Source of the DNA: Actinomycetes bacterium
Lineage (GTDB): Bacteria > Actinomycetota > Acidimicrobiia > Acidimicrobiales > Palsa-688
Length of the DNA: 64,000 nucleotides
NCBI GenBank assembly: GCA_021808665.1
Contig: JAKBBA010000004.1
Location: forward strand, 1-64,000
Direction: 5' to 3'
Shown in pieces: positions 32,057 to 40,590 of this stretch. The translations under genes were made by a program, and so were the position numbers. The notes below the pieces were generated by a model. It had not been told where the DNA came from. It saw nothing but the letters and a program-made list of their open reading frames with translations, and ran no database searches. The number at the start of each line of letters is the position of its first letter. The stretch's first letter is position 1.

Positions 32057-32476
32057 ATGGCAGACCTAAAAGGCTCCAAGACTCACGACAACCTAAAGGA
32101 GGCCTTCGCCGGCGAGAGTCAAGCGAACCGCCGTTACCTTTATTTCGCCCAGAAGGCCGACGTCGAAGGCTACCCCGATGTCGCCGCGCTATTCCGCTCG
32201 GTCGCCGAGGGCGAGACCGGCCACGCCTTCGGTCACTTCGACTTCCTCGCAGAAGTAGGGGATCCTGTCACGGGGGTGGCAGTCGGTGAAACCGAGGACA
32301 ACCTGAAGTCCGCCATAGAAGGCGAGACCTACGAGTACACAGAGATGTATCCCGGGTTCGCAAAGACCGCCCGAGAGGAAGGTTTCGCTAACATCGCCGA
32401 GTGGTTCGAGACCCTCGCCAAGGCCGAGAAGAGCCATGCCGGTCGCTTTACGAGCGGCCTCCAGAGCGTTTCTTGA
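32057..32476 (+). CDS. Rubrerythrin, rubredoxin domain absent
   Basis: A 139-residue di-iron ferritin-like protein: first helix pair with [20 protein letters not shown] and [15 protein letters not shown], second with [20 protein letters not shown] and [11 protein letters not shown], giving the ExxH/E ligands of rubrerythrin. The C-terminal rubredoxin domain of classical (about 190-residue) forms is missing. Rubrerythrins reduce peroxide. The gene is followed by a GlpC-like Fe-S protein and a DUF3501 protein in a conserved neighbourhood, and the Fe-S protein may donate electrons in place of rubredoxin. ATG start with GAAAGGAATAG nearby. Confidence 0.92.
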   Translation: MADLKGSKTHDNLKEAFAGESQANRRYLYFAQKADVEGYPDVAALFRSVAEGETGHAFGHFDFLAEVGDPVTGVAVGETEDNLKSAIEGETYEYTEMYPGFAKTAREEGFANIAEWFETLAKAEKSHAGRFTSGLQSVS

Positions 32477-32530
32477 CATCTTGACCGCTAGGGACTCCAA
32501 GCCCCAACCGCTTGAAGTGCCGAGGAGGCA

Positions 32531-33832
32531 TTGGATCTGACCGCTACATACGACCCTAAGCACCCTTCCTACTTCGTCGAGGCCGACCTACGCGAAGAGT
32601 TGACCAGGGTTTACGACCTTTGCCACGGCTGCCGGCTGTGCCTTTCGTTGTGTCCGTCGTTCCCAACCCTCTTCGACGCGATCGACGCCCACGACGGCGA
32701 CGTCGGGGCGTTGACCGTGTTCGAGCAGGATAAGGTGGTCGACGAGTGCTACCAGTGCAAGCTCTGCTACGTGAAGTGCCCGTACGTACCCCCTCACGAC
32801 TGGCAGCTGGACTTTCCGCGCCTGATGTTGCGGGCTTCCGCCAACCGCCCGAAGACCGTTTCGCAGCAGGTGACCACCCAGGTCCTTGCTAGGACCGACT
32901 TAGCGGGTAAAGCCGGGAGTCTCGTGGCACCGGTACTTAACGCTGCGCTGTCTAAACCGGGCTCGGCTGTCCGCAGGGTAATCGAGAAGGCGGTCGGTAT
33001 CTCCGCTCAGCGGGTACTTCCCCCCTACGCCAAGCTTCGTTTCACCACCTGGTTCGCTCGCGGGCGAGCGGAGCGCAACACCAGGCTCGTGGGGCCATGG
33101 CAGGCCAGGGTCGCCGTCTTTCCGACCTGCCTGGTCGAATACCAGAACCCGGCCGTCGGCAAGGACCTGGTCAACGTGTACGAGCACAACTCGGTGGACA
33201 CTGAGGTCGTTGACGGTGTCGGCTGCTGCGGTGCTCCATGGTTGCACAGCGGGAACTTCGAAGCCTTCGAGCGCCAGGCCCGAAAGAACCTGCCGGGGCT
33301 GTTAGCGAGTTTGCGGTCGGGCCGTGAAATAGTGGTAAGCCAGCCAACCTGCGGGTATGTGTTGAAGCGGGATTATCCCGAGTACCTCGGTGGCGGCGAC
33401 GCCGAAGTCGTCGCCGAGCACACCTTCGACGCCTGCGAGTTCCTGTGGAAGCTTCACAAAGACCCCGAAAAGCACTTCGACACCGACTTCGCCGGTGAAG
33501 TGCCCCAGAGCGTCACCTACCACGCCCCGTGCCACCTTCAGGCCCAGAACATAGGCCTTCGAAGCCGCGACCTACTAAAGCTCACCGGTGCGAAGGTCAC
33601 TACCGTGGCGAAATGCTCCGGCATCGACGGTACCTGGGGTCTGCGACAAGAGAACTATGACCTTGCCCGAAAGGTCGCCAGGCCTCTAGAGGAGGCGATC
33701 GACAAGGCGGATTCGCAAGTCGTCGCTGGCGACTGCGACCTTGCGAACACTGCGATCGGGCAGGGGACTGGTCGGACCGCTAGTCATCCGCTGCAGATCA
33801 TCGCTCGCGCGTATGGGATACCCGAGGAGTGA
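32531..33832 (+). CDS. GlpC/HdrD-like iron-sulfur oxidoreductase
   Basis: A 433-residue protein with two N-terminal 4Fe-4S motifs (CHGCRLCLSLCPSF and CYQCKLCYVKCPYV) and two C-terminal CCG domains (VGCCGAPWLHSGNFE and the second with APCHLQAQNIG, AKCSGIDGTWG). This is the layout of anaerobic G3P dehydrogenase subunit C and heterodisulfide-reductase-type electron carriers. In many bacteria this form travels with rubrerythrin and DUF3501 rather than GlpAB, implying a redox partner in peroxide defence. The second CCG motif is altered (CSG), as usual in this subgroup. Start is TTG 32531. Confidence 0.85.
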   Translation: MDLTATYDPKHPSYFVEADLREELTRVYDLCHGCRLCLSLCPSFPTLFDAIDAHDGDVGALTVFEQDKVVDECYQCKLCYVKCPYVPPHDWQLDFPRLMLRASANRPKTVSQQVTTQVLARTDLAGKAGSLVAPVLNAALSKPGSAVRRVIEKAVGISAQRVLPPYAKLRFTTWFARGRAERNTRLVGPWQARVAVFPTCLVEYQNPAVGKDLVNVYEHNSVDTEVVDGVGCCGAPWLHSGNFEAFERQARKNLPGLLASLRSGREIVVSQPTCGYVLKRDYPEYLGGGDAEVVAEHTFDACEFLWKLHKDPEKHFDTDFAGEVPQSVTYHAPCHLQAQNIGLRSRDLLKLTGAKVTTVAKCSGIDGTWGLRQENYDLARKVARPLEEAIDKADSQVVAGDCDLANTAIGQGTGRTASHPLQIIARAYGIPEE

Positions 33833-33842
33833 GGCTCAGGCC

Positions 33843-34448
33843 GTGCAATCCCGCTCGTTGACCCTCGACGACATCATGGAGCCGCGCGCCTACGAACGCC
33901 AGCGGGACGTGATGCGCAACCAGGTCATATCCCTAAAGACTGCGAGACGAGTCGCGGTGGGGCCCGTTGTGAGCCTCGTGTTCGAGAATCGGGAGACGAT
34001 TCGCTTCCAGATTCAGGAGATGGCGAGAGCGGAGAGAGCCTTCAGCGACGAAGCCGTGGAAGAGCTTCTCAACACTTACAACCCATTGATTCCGCGGCCG
34101 GGCCAGCTGTCGGCGACGCTTTTGATCGAGCTGACGACCAAGATGGAGATGGAGCACTGGTTGCCGCGTCTCGTGGGGATCGAGACGGCAGTCCGTTTCG
34201 AGATCTCGCCCACTCGGGAGCCAGTGGTAAGGGTGCCGTGCCGGGTGGAGGACGCGCATGCAGCGAATCTCACACGTACGGAGGTCACCTCCGCGGTGCA
34301 CTTCATCCTCTTCGACTTCACCGCCGAGCAGGCTGATTCGTTCGCCGAGGAGAGCGTTGCTCTAGTCGTAGACCACCCCTTCTACCAGGAGCGCGTGGAG
34401 CTGTCGGAGGCTACTAGATCGTCGCTCGCAGCTGACCTGTCTCGGTAA
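33843..34448 (+). CDS. DUF3501 family protein
   Basis: A 201-residue protein with the DUF3501 pattern: LTLDDIMEPRAYERQRDVMR, VSLVFENRETIRFQIQEMAR, DEAVEELLNTYNPLIP and AVHFILFDFTAEQADSF. No catalytic activity is established. It follows the GlpC-like gene by ten bases and completes the rubrerythrin - Fe-S protein - DUF3501 set, which suggests a shared redox or peroxide function. I start it at GTG 33843, after the upstream stop with GAGGCTCAGG as a poor ribosome site; the frame extends earlier only inside the previous gene. Confidence 0.85.
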   Translation: MQSRSLTLDDIMEPRAYERQRDVMRNQVISLKTARRVAVGPVVSLVFENRETIRFQIQEMARAERAFSDEAVEELLNTYNPLIPRPGQLSATLLIELTTKMEMEHWLPRLVGIETAVRFEISPTREPVVRVPCRVEDAHAANLTRTEVTSAVHFILFDFTAEQADSFAEESVALVVDHPFYQERVELSEATRSSLAADLSR

Positions 34449-34618
34449 CGCAGCTCCTGGGGCTCTGAGAAGCTGGCGAGCACCGTGAGAGCAATGCGAG
34501 GGCGCTACCAACTAGAGGCTGGACAAGCCCACTCAAAGTTGCCAGACTGGAAGGGTCGATCGGGGCCGCAGGGCAAGCTACCGACGCCTCTCCATTTTTA
34601 GACACCCAGAAGCTGGGA

Positions 34619-34876
34619 ATGAACATGAACGAAACTAAGATCACCGCTCCGCCGGCGTGGCGCCAGAGAGCCGCTTGCCGTGGGGTTGACCCGGGTATCT
34701 TCTACCCAGTAACCGACGAGGACGCCGAGGACGCCAAGGCTATCTGCGCCCAGTGCGACGTGTGCGAACTGTGCCTGCAGTGGGCCTTGGATCGTCGCGA
34801 GCACGAAGGTGTGTGGGGAGGCACGACCGAGCGCGAGAGGCGCAGGATCATCCGCCGGCGAAGGCGCTCCGCATGA
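34619..34876 (+). CDS. WhiB-family Fe-S transcription factor
   Basis: An 85-residue WhiB-like protein: WRQRAACRGVDPGIFYP (first Cys), CAQCDVCELCLQWAL (the other three Cys of the 4Fe-4S cluster), GVWGGTTERERR (beta turn) and the basic tail RRRIIRRRRRSA for DNA contact. WhiB proteins bind sigma-factor region 4 and sense redox state or NO; they occur only in actinobacteria and their phages. Start is GTG-less ATG at the second Met possible (34619 or 34625). It stands alone upstream of trpD. Confidence 0.93.
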   Translation: MNMNETKITAPPAWRQRAACRGVDPGIFYPVTDEDAEDAKAICAQCDVCELCLQWALDRREHEGVWGGTTERERRRIIRRRRRSA

Positions 34877-34910
34877 CGATCCGAGCTCAGGATCGGGTTC
34901 TAAGACAAGC

Positions 34911-35987
34911 TTGACGGTCCCGGGCTTTGAGGGTTGGAGGAGTGTGCTCGGCGCTCTTGCAGCTGGTGAGACGCTGAGCTCAGAGCAGGCCTCGGCTGCT
35001 ATGGCTGAGGTCCTGCGCGGTGACGCCAGCGCTGTGCAAGTGGCTGCCTTCGTGTTCGGGATGCGTTGTCGTGGTGAAACCGACCAGGAGATGTCTGGCA
35101 TGGTCGGATCTATGATCGCCGCCTCGGAGCAGGTTTTGCTGCCCCCGGATGTTCTGACGAAGGCTGTGGACACATGCGGAACCGGCGGGGACCGTTCCGG
35201 TACCTTCAACGTGTCTACTGCGGCGGCGTTGGTGATCGCTGGCTGTGGGGTGCCAGTATGCAAGCACGGGGGTCGCGCCGCTTCGTCTAGAGCCGGATCG
35301 GCTGACGTCCTCGAAGCTCTCGACGTCGCTATTGACCTCGGCCCGGTGGGCGTCGCCCGGTGTGTACTGGATGCTGGTATCGGCTTTTGCTTCGCTCCCA
35401 AGTTCCATCACGCTATGAGGCACGCGATTCCCGTTCGACGCGAGCTGGGGGTCCCGACGGCGTTCAACTTCCTCGGGCCGCTTGCAAATCCTGCCAGAGT
35501 GCGCCGTCAAGTCGTCGGGGTTGGCGACGTTGCGATGGCGCCCAAGATGGCTCGTGTCCTAGCCGCCGGCGGCGCAGAGCATGTCATGGTGGTGCACGGC
35601 CACCCTGGTCTCGACGAGTTGTCGACGCTGGGACCGTCGACGCTCTACGAGTACCGTCGCAGTTCAGCTCCTGGTGACGAGTTCAGAGCGTGGACCTTCG
35701 ACCCGGCCTCGGCCGGGCTAGCCCCGGCGGTTCTCGACGACATCCTCGGAGGTGACGCGGTCGAGAACGCCGCGATCATCTCGAGCGTCCTGTCAGGAGC
35801 CACGGGACCGCGGCGCGACATCGTCGTTCTCAATGCGGCAGCTGGACTAGTCGTAGCCGGGCGCTGCCAGGCGATCCTTGAAGGTATCGAGCTCGCAGCC
35901 TCTGCTATTGACGACGGCCGAGCTCAAGCATGCCTAGACCGGCTAGTGAGCGTCTCGCAACAGGAGCGCTCGAGCGGAGGCGCCTAG
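34911..35987 (+). CDS. trpD: Anthranilate phosphoribosyltransferase
   Basis: A 358-residue TrpD, transferring phosphoribose from PRPP to anthranilate in tryptophan synthesis. PRPP/Mg motif DTCGTGGDRSGTFNVSTAAA, anthranilate-site KHGGRAASSRAGSADVLEAL, FAPKFHHAMRHAIPVRRELG, FNFLGPLANPA and EHVMVVHGHPGLDELST are all present. The start is TTG 34911, 34 bp after whiB; an earlier frame start lies within whiB and is rejected. Other trp genes are not nearby, as often in actinobacteria. Its end overlaps the convergent Lrp-type gene by four bases. Confidence 0.93.
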   Translation: MTVPGFEGWRSVLGALAAGETLSSEQASAAMAEVLRGDASAVQVAAFVFGMRCRGETDQEMSGMVGSMIAASEQVLLPPDVLTKAVDTCGTGGDRSGTFNVSTAAALVIAGCGVPVCKHGGRAASSRAGSADVLEALDVAIDLGPVGVARCVLDAGIGFCFAPKFHHAMRHAIPVRRELGVPTAFNFLGPLANPARVRRQVVGVGDVAMAPKMARVLAAGGAEHVMVVHGHPGLDELSTLGPSTLYEYRRSSAPGDEFRAWTFDPASAGLAPAVLDDILGGDAVENAAIISSVLSGATGPRRDIVVLNAAAGLVVAGRCQAILEGIELAASAIDDGRAQACLDRLVSVSQQERSSGGA

Positions 35988-36277
35988 ATCGCATCGCCAG
36001 CGGAACCGACATCCCAAACAGCGTCCAGGTCAGACTTGCTGTAGGCTTGGAATGCTACGAGAGTAGACGTGGATACTATCCCTTCTAAGCCCGCTATGCG
36101 CCTTGTGACGACGTCGGCGAGGTCTTCGTGGTGACGTACGCGTACTACTGCGACGATGTCGGCTTTGCCAGCCACCGAGTACACTTCGCTGACGCCGTCG
36201 GTCTCTGCCAGTTCGACGGCGAGGTCAGCGAGCCGGCCGGGGGTCGCGTCGATCAAGACGAAAGCATGGATCATCAC
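35984..36277 (-). CDS. Lrp/AsnC ligand-binding (RAM) domain protein
   Basis: A 97-residue stand-alone RAM/AsnC effector domain (MIHAFVLIDATPGRLADLAV, AETDGVSEVYSVAGKADIVA, VVRVRHHEDLADVVTRRIAG) without a helix-turn-helix. Such solo domains form the same dimer as Lrp proteins and bind amino acids; how they signal is unclear. GTG 36277 or the next ATG (36274) is the start. Convergent with trpD by four bases, so the pairing with tryptophan metabolism may be just physical. Confidence 0.88.
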   Translation of the reverse strand: MMIHAFVLIDATPGRLADLAVELAETDGVSEVYSVAGKADIVAVVRVRHHEDLADVVTRRIAGLEGIVSTSTLVAFQAYSKSDLDAVWDVGSAGDAI

Positions 36278-36351
36278 CCTAAGCTACCGCCGCAGCGTCC
36301 TCTGTCCAAGGTCCTCTGGCGATGTCTCACCCCCCTGGAACAATGTTGCCC

Positions 36352-36546
36352 ATGAAGACCCTGTCTATCGGCTGTGACCACTGCACCATGGCTGCCTCGG
36401 CGTGCTGCGAGGACTGCGTGGTTAGCTTTATCTGCGACCGCGACCCTGACGATGCTGTGATCATCGACGCGACCCAGAAGCGGGCCCTCGCCCTGCTAGG
36501 CGAAGCAGGTCTCGTGCCGCCACTTCGCTACCGCGCTTGCGGCTGA
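36352..36546 (+). CDS. Small conserved Cys-rich protein
   Basis: A 64-residue protein with CDHCTMAASACCEDCVVSFI, then AVIIDATQKRALALLGEAGL and VPPLRYR. The CxxC-x6-CCxxC pattern suggests a zinc or iron-sulfur site. I recall similar small proteins (CDHC...CDDCVV...GLVPPLRH) in acidimicrobial and other actinobacterial genomes, of unknown function. Start is ATG 36352 in preference to ATG 36322 because homologues begin at the cysteines. Monocistronic, between the RAM-domain gene and a glycosyltransferase. Confidence 0.7.
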   Translation: MKTLSIGCDHCTMAASACCEDCVVSFICDRDPDDAVIIDATQKRALALLGEAGLVPPLRYRACG

Positions 36547-36663
36547 GAGTGCCCGGTCGTTGACGGCCCGGGAGGAGCCGCTGGCTGCTAGCGTCTGCGC
36601 ACGCCGGGTCCCGGTTGACCCTGACGCTACAAGGCCGGCCGTGGACACGGGGTACAGCACAGT

Positions 36664-37803
36664 TTGATCAAGCATCTGCTAGTCACGAACGATTTCCCAC
36701 CCAAAGTTGGCGGGATACAGAACTACCTCTGGGAGCTGTGGAGTCGCTTGCCGTCCGACGATTTCGTGGTCCTAACATCCCCCTACGACAGGGCTGACGC
36801 TTTCGACCGCTCCCAGCCTTACCGCATCGTCCGTACCCGAGAGCCAGTGCTGTTACCGAGCCCGATGATGGTTAGGAGGATCCGATCTCTCGCCACGGAG
36901 GTCGGTGCTGCCCTTGTCGTTCTTGACCCGGCGGTGCCGCTCGGGCTGGTAGGACCTCACCTTGGTCTCCCGTACGCGTTGGCGCTTCACGGGGCCGAGG
37001 TGACCGTACCTGGCCGTCTCCCGCTAGGCAGGCAGGCCATGGCCCGCGTCCTCGGCGGCGCGTCGCTCATAATCGGCGGCGGCGGATATCCGATTGCCGA
37101 GGCCAGACGAGCGCAGCCACGGCTGCCGCCAGTCGTCGAAATTCCGCCGGGCGTCGACGCGGCTCGCTTCAGGCCCCTCTCCCCGGACGACCGTGCCCAA
37201 GCCCGCAGGTCCTTCGGCATTTCCGAGGATCGGCGACTCGTGCTGAGCGTGAGCAGGCTTGTACCTCGTAAAGGTATGGACGTCCTGATCGAAGCGGCGT
37301 CAACTCTGTGGTCGACCGGCGACTTTCCGGATCTGGAAGTCGCCGTGGCCGGCGTCGGTCGCGACCGAGCGAGGCTTGAGAGGCTAATCCGCCGTACGAG
37401 CTCCCCAACCCGCCTGCTGGGCAAGGTTGCCGACGCCGAACTGCCCCGGCTTTACGGAGCGGCCGACGTATTCGTCCTTTGCTGCCGGACCCGCTGGGGG
37501 GGTCTCGAGCAGGAGGGATTCGGCATCGTGTTGCTGGAGGCTGCCGCGGCGGGCTTGGCGTGCGTGGCTGGTAACAGCGGCGGAGCCAACGAGGCGGTGT
37601 CAGATTCCGAAACCGGCTTTGTAGTGTCCGATCCTCGGGACCCAGCACAACTCGCCCGACATCTCAGGCACCTTCTCGACGAGCCTGGGCTTGCGGCAGC
37701 GATGGGAACAGCCGGGCGCTTAAGAGCGAAAGAAGAGTTCTCTTACGACATGCTCGCAGCGAGGCTTCGCGCCGCTTTAGATAGCGCCATTCGCAGTCTA
37801 TGA
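36664..37803 (+). CDS. GT4 glycosyltransferase, PimB-like
   Basis: A 379-residue GT-B enzyme of family GT4. Start region LLVTNDFPPKVGGIQNYLWE (GGIQ donor/acceptor loop), LALHGAEVTVPGRLPLGRQA, then the C-terminal domain SVSRLVPRKGMDVLIEA and the EX7E pair in EQEGFGIVLLEAAAAGLACV. This is the pattern of phosphatidylinositol mannosyltransferase PimB and related lipoglycan mannosyltransferases using GDP-mannose. TTG 36664 is the start, directly at the first beta strand. Likely acts at the inner membrane face in cell-envelope glycolipid synthesis; the acceptor is inferred. Confidence 0.85.
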   Translation: MIKHLLVTNDFPPKVGGIQNYLWELWSRLPSDDFVVLTSPYDRADAFDRSQPYRIVRTREPVLLPSPMMVRRIRSLATEVGAALVVLDPAVPLGLVGPHLGLPYALALHGAEVTVPGRLPLGRQAMARVLGGASLIIGGGGYPIAEARRAQPRLPPVVEIPPGVDAARFRPLSPDDRAQARRSFGISEDRRLVLSVSRLVPRKGMDVLIEAASTLWSTGDFPDLEVAVAGVGRDRARLERLIRRTSSPTRLLGKVADAELPRLYGAADVFVLCCRTRWGGLEQEGFGIVLLEAAAAGLACVAGNSGGANEAVSDSETGFVVSDPRDPAQLARHLRHLLDEPGLAAAMGTAGRLRAKEEFSYDMLAARLRAALDSAIRSL

Positions 37804-37879
37804 CAAAGGCCTGGCCACGCTTGGCACGCGAGTGGTACTACGGTGCATTCTGGGTTAAAGCGCCGAGGAGGTACCCGCA

Positions 37880-38338
37880 GTGCAGGAACAGGTAATCGAG
37901 CGGATGCTCATAGACGCATCTCCTGACGAGTGCTTCGAGGTCCTAACGGACTTTGCCCGCTACAGCGAGTGGGCTGCAGACGTGAAGTCGGTCCACGTGG
38001 ACAGCACTGACGATGCCGGCCGAGCGTCGGTGGTCACGTTCCGGGCTGCCGCCTTCGGGAGAAGCACCTCTTACTCTCTCCGCTACGACTACGAGGGGTC
38101 GCCGTCGAGCTTGTCGTGGGTGCAGGTAGACGGGGACCTTACTGGCCAGTTGGACGGCTCCTATCACTTGACGGCGACCGAGTCCGGTGAAACCGAAATC
38201 GAGTACCGCCTCGTCGTGGACCTCAAGGTCCCGCTGCCGGGATTCGTGAAGCGACGGGCCGAGGGTCGCATCATGGGAACCGCCCTTCGCGACCTGAAAG
38301 CTTTTGTAGAAGCGAGAAAGACGTCGTCGACTAACTAG
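37880..38338 (+). CDS. SRPBCC-family lipid-transfer-like protein
   Basis: A 152-residue START/polyketide-cyclase fold protein: VIERMLIDASPDECFEVLTD, FARYSEWAADVKSVHVDSTD, and a C-terminal helix ALRDLKAFVEARK. Members bind hydrophobic ligands in a deep cavity; many actinobacterial copies neighbour lipid or glycolipid genes, as here after the GT4 enzyme (77 bp). GTG 37880 follows GGAGG by ten bases. Its TAG stop shares the four-base palindrome CTAG with the stop of the convergent carboxypeptidase gene. Confidence 0.82.
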   Translation: MQEQVIERMLIDASPDECFEVLTDFARYSEWAADVKSVHVDSTDDAGRASVVTFRAAAFGRSTSYSLRYDYEGSPSSLSWVQVDGDLTGQLDGSYHLTATESGETEIEYRLVVDLKVPLPGFVKRRAEGRIMGTALRDLKAFVEARKTSSTN

Positions 38339-39561
38339 GAACGGTTGAGACCGAGAAACTGCTTGACCCGCCAGGCCATGCTCGGACTTCGGAACTTGGA
38401 GGTCAGAGCAACCCCAGTGGAACCGGCTCCCGCCAGTGCAACGGGCGTCGTCAGCTTCAGCGTAGCAACCGGGCCGGATTTCACCGCGAACGATCCTGGC
38501 GTTGCCGGCACGATGACGATGTGAGCTTTGCTGCCCGGCGGGTAGATGCTCTTGAGGGCTTGAGTGGTCACCGACAGAGCCATCTGGCCGGCCCACGACA
38601 CCCGGTACACCGGGGTTCCCGCAGCCAGAACAGTTCGCGGAGTAAACGCAGCGAACGCAGCCGTGGTCAAAGCGGCCGCGGAGTCGAGAGCCGACTGGAC
38701 TAGAGGGCCCTGGTGCTGTCCGAGCACCACCCCGTAGAGAGTGAGAGGCGTACTGTCGACGGTTCTCGTCACCGACCACACGAGGCACCCGCCTGCCGCT
38801 CCTGTCGAACCGGTCTTGATCCCGGTGTAGCCGTCCTTACCTACGAGGCTGTTGTAGTTGCTGACGGTCCCGGCGAGTGGAAGAGTTACGCTCGGCATTC
38901 CAACTATCTCGGCGAACACGGGTACGGCCATCGCGCGGCGTGCCAAGATGAGCAGGTCCGAAGCAGTCGAGCGGGATGCTGCGTCGAATCCACTGGCGTC
39001 AGCGTAGGACGTGTTGTCCATCCCGAGAGATTTCGCCGTAGCGTTCATCTTCGCTACGAAAGCGCTCTCGGACCCGGCGTCGAACACGGCCAAGATGTCC
39101 GCCATATTGTCGGCTGACGGTATAAGCAGTGCCTCCAAAGCGGTCAGCTCAGAGATTTGCTCTCCAGCCGTGACAGCGACAAGAGACTGGTCCTCGGCTA
39201 TTCGCGCCGGCAGGGTCGCCGCCTCGGAGGCACTTACAGTGATAGGTGGTCCCTGGGCGCCGACCGCCAGCGGATGGTCGCTTAGCACCACGTAAGCCGT
39301 CATGATCTTAGTGACGCTCGCTATGGGGACAGGGACGTCGATTTTCTGTGCGGCGAGGACTTGTCCGGCGGAAGTCATGATCTCTGCTTCCCCCTGGTCG
39401 GGCAGGGCGATGTGTGGAGGCTTGCCTGGGACCACCGAGGATTTAATGGGGAGGGGCGTTGCCACAGGAGCGGCGATCGCAGCACGATCAGCCAAGACCA
39501 CCACGACGGCCGCGCCGACCAAGGCAGCGGCCAGGAGGAGGCCAACTGTGCTTAGAGCCAC
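38335..39561 (-). CDS. D-alanyl-D-alanine carboxypeptidase, S11 family
   Basis: A 408-residue low-molecular-mass penicillin-binding protein trimming stem peptides of peptidoglycan. One N-terminal membrane segment (about 4-25) is followed by the S11 catalytic motifs: SVTK (Ser82, Lys85), SADN (the SxN element) and KTG in GYTGIKTGSTGAAGG. A C-terminal stretch after about 320 is a beta-rich domain. GTG 39561 is the first possible start after an upstream stop, leaving a short cytoplasmic piece. Convergent with the SRPBCC gene; separate from the ABC-2 exporter upstream by 144 bp. Confidence 0.9.
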   Translation of the reverse strand: MALSTVGLLLAAALVGAAVVVVLADRAAIAAPVATPLPIKSSVVPGKPPHIALPDQGEAEIMTSAGQVLAAQKIDVPVPIASVTKIMTAYVVLSDHPLAVGAQGPPITVSASEAATLPARIAEDQSLVAVTAGEQISELTALEALLIPSADNMADILAVFDAGSESAFVAKMNATAKSLGMDNTSYADASGFDAASRSTASDLLILARRAMAVPVFAEIVGMPSVTLPLAGTVSNYNSLVGKDGYTGIKTGSTGAAGGCLVWSVTRTVDSTPLTLYGVVLGQHQGPLVQSALDSAAALTTAAFAAFTPRTVLAAGTPVYRVSWAGQMALSVTTQALKSIYPPGSKAHIVIVPATPGSFAVKSGPVATLKLTTPVALAGAGSTGVALTSKFRSPSMAWRVKQFLGLNRS

Positions 39562-39705
39562 CTTGAGCGACAGACGCCGGCGCGATCGCTTGCTGTGCGC
39601 TCCTGACGCTATCGATCTACCTCCCGACGGCGGCGGGGCGCGACCGCCCCACGGGTTAGTGCAGTGCCGGCGGGCCAGCTAGCCATCACTACGCTCGTTG
39701 CAGTT

Positions 39706-40590
39706 TCAGCTGAGGACGCGCTTGTTAAACGAGCGGATCCCGAGCGCTACGAACACAACAGAAAATCCTACCAGGACCGGGTAGACGACGTAGAGGTGCA
39801 TGTGGGGCACTGCAGTGAATGCTGCTCGCATTCCCTCATTTACGTATATGAGCGGGTTGATCAACACGAGCGTCTGAAGCCACTTGAACCCTCCAACCTT
39901 GACCGACGCCAAGCGGGTCCACGGGTAGTACGTGCCTCCGAGGAACGTGATTGGCAGCACGATGAAACCGAACATCAGCCCGATGTTGCGAGGTTCGAAA
40001 ACGCAACCGAGAACAAGCCCCAACGAGCTGAAGGCAACGCAGGTTAGCGGGATCAAGGTGAGTGCCACTGCCCATTTGATGTCGAAGACCGGGTGCACGC
40101 CGGCTGCGTGCACGACAGCAGCTATCGGGAAGACGATCACCGCAGCGAGTATCCCTTGCACTACTCCCGACAGGATCTTCGCGACCGCCACGAGCCACAC
40201 AGGGCAAGGAGCTTGAACCCTGTCCTCGATCTCCCTCGTGAAGCCGAACTCCTGCGCAAGCGTCAGCGCCACCGACTGCACGCCTTGGAACATCACCGAT
40301 ATGCCGACCACGCCGGGCACCAGGACAGTAGCGAACGACGCCGAACCCGATCCGCCACCCACCGACTGGCCAATCTCCGGGAACACGAAGAGGAAGACGA
40401 AGACGAGTAGAAAAGGCTGGATCAACGTGCGCAGCACGAACTCTGCGAGGTGCTTGCGTAGTACGGTGAGATCCCTGAGCAGAAGCGCCCCCAGAGCGGC
40501 CCAGCTGGCGCGGGCGGCACTTCGCTTCGCCTCGGTCGCGATAGTCACCGAGGCGTCTAGAGAGCTGCCCGGCAATTCGACGGCTGTCAT
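39706..40590 (-). CDS. ABC-2 type exporter permease (DrrB-like)
   Basis: A 294-residue permease with six hydrophobic segments (LIQPFLLVFVFLFVFPEIG; VLVPGVVGISVMFQGVQSVA; ILAAVIVFPIAAVVHAAGVH; LTLIPLTCVAFSSLGLVLGC; IGLMFGFIVLPITFLGGTYY; VYPVLVGFSVVFVALGI). EFGFTREIEDRVQAPCPVWL is the coupling-helix loop of DrrB/NodJ-type exporters. Start ATG 40590 shares a base with the ATPase stop (TAATG), so the pair is translationally coupled. The open frame reaches 41151 but that lies within the ATPase gene. Confidence 0.88.
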   Translation of the reverse strand: MTAVELPGSSLDASVTIATEAKRSAARASWAALGALLLRDLTVLRKHLAEFVLRTLIQPFLLVFVFLFVFPEIGQSVGGGSGSASFATVLVPGVVGISVMFQGVQSVALTLAQEFGFTREIEDRVQAPCPVWLVAVAKILSGVVQGILAAVIVFPIAAVVHAAGVHPVFDIKWAVALTLIPLTCVAFSSLGLVLGCVFEPRNIGLMFGFIVLPITFLGGTYYPWTRLASVKVGGFKWLQTLVLINPLIYVNEGMRAAFTAVPHMHLYVVYPVLVGFSVVFVALGIRSFNKRVLS

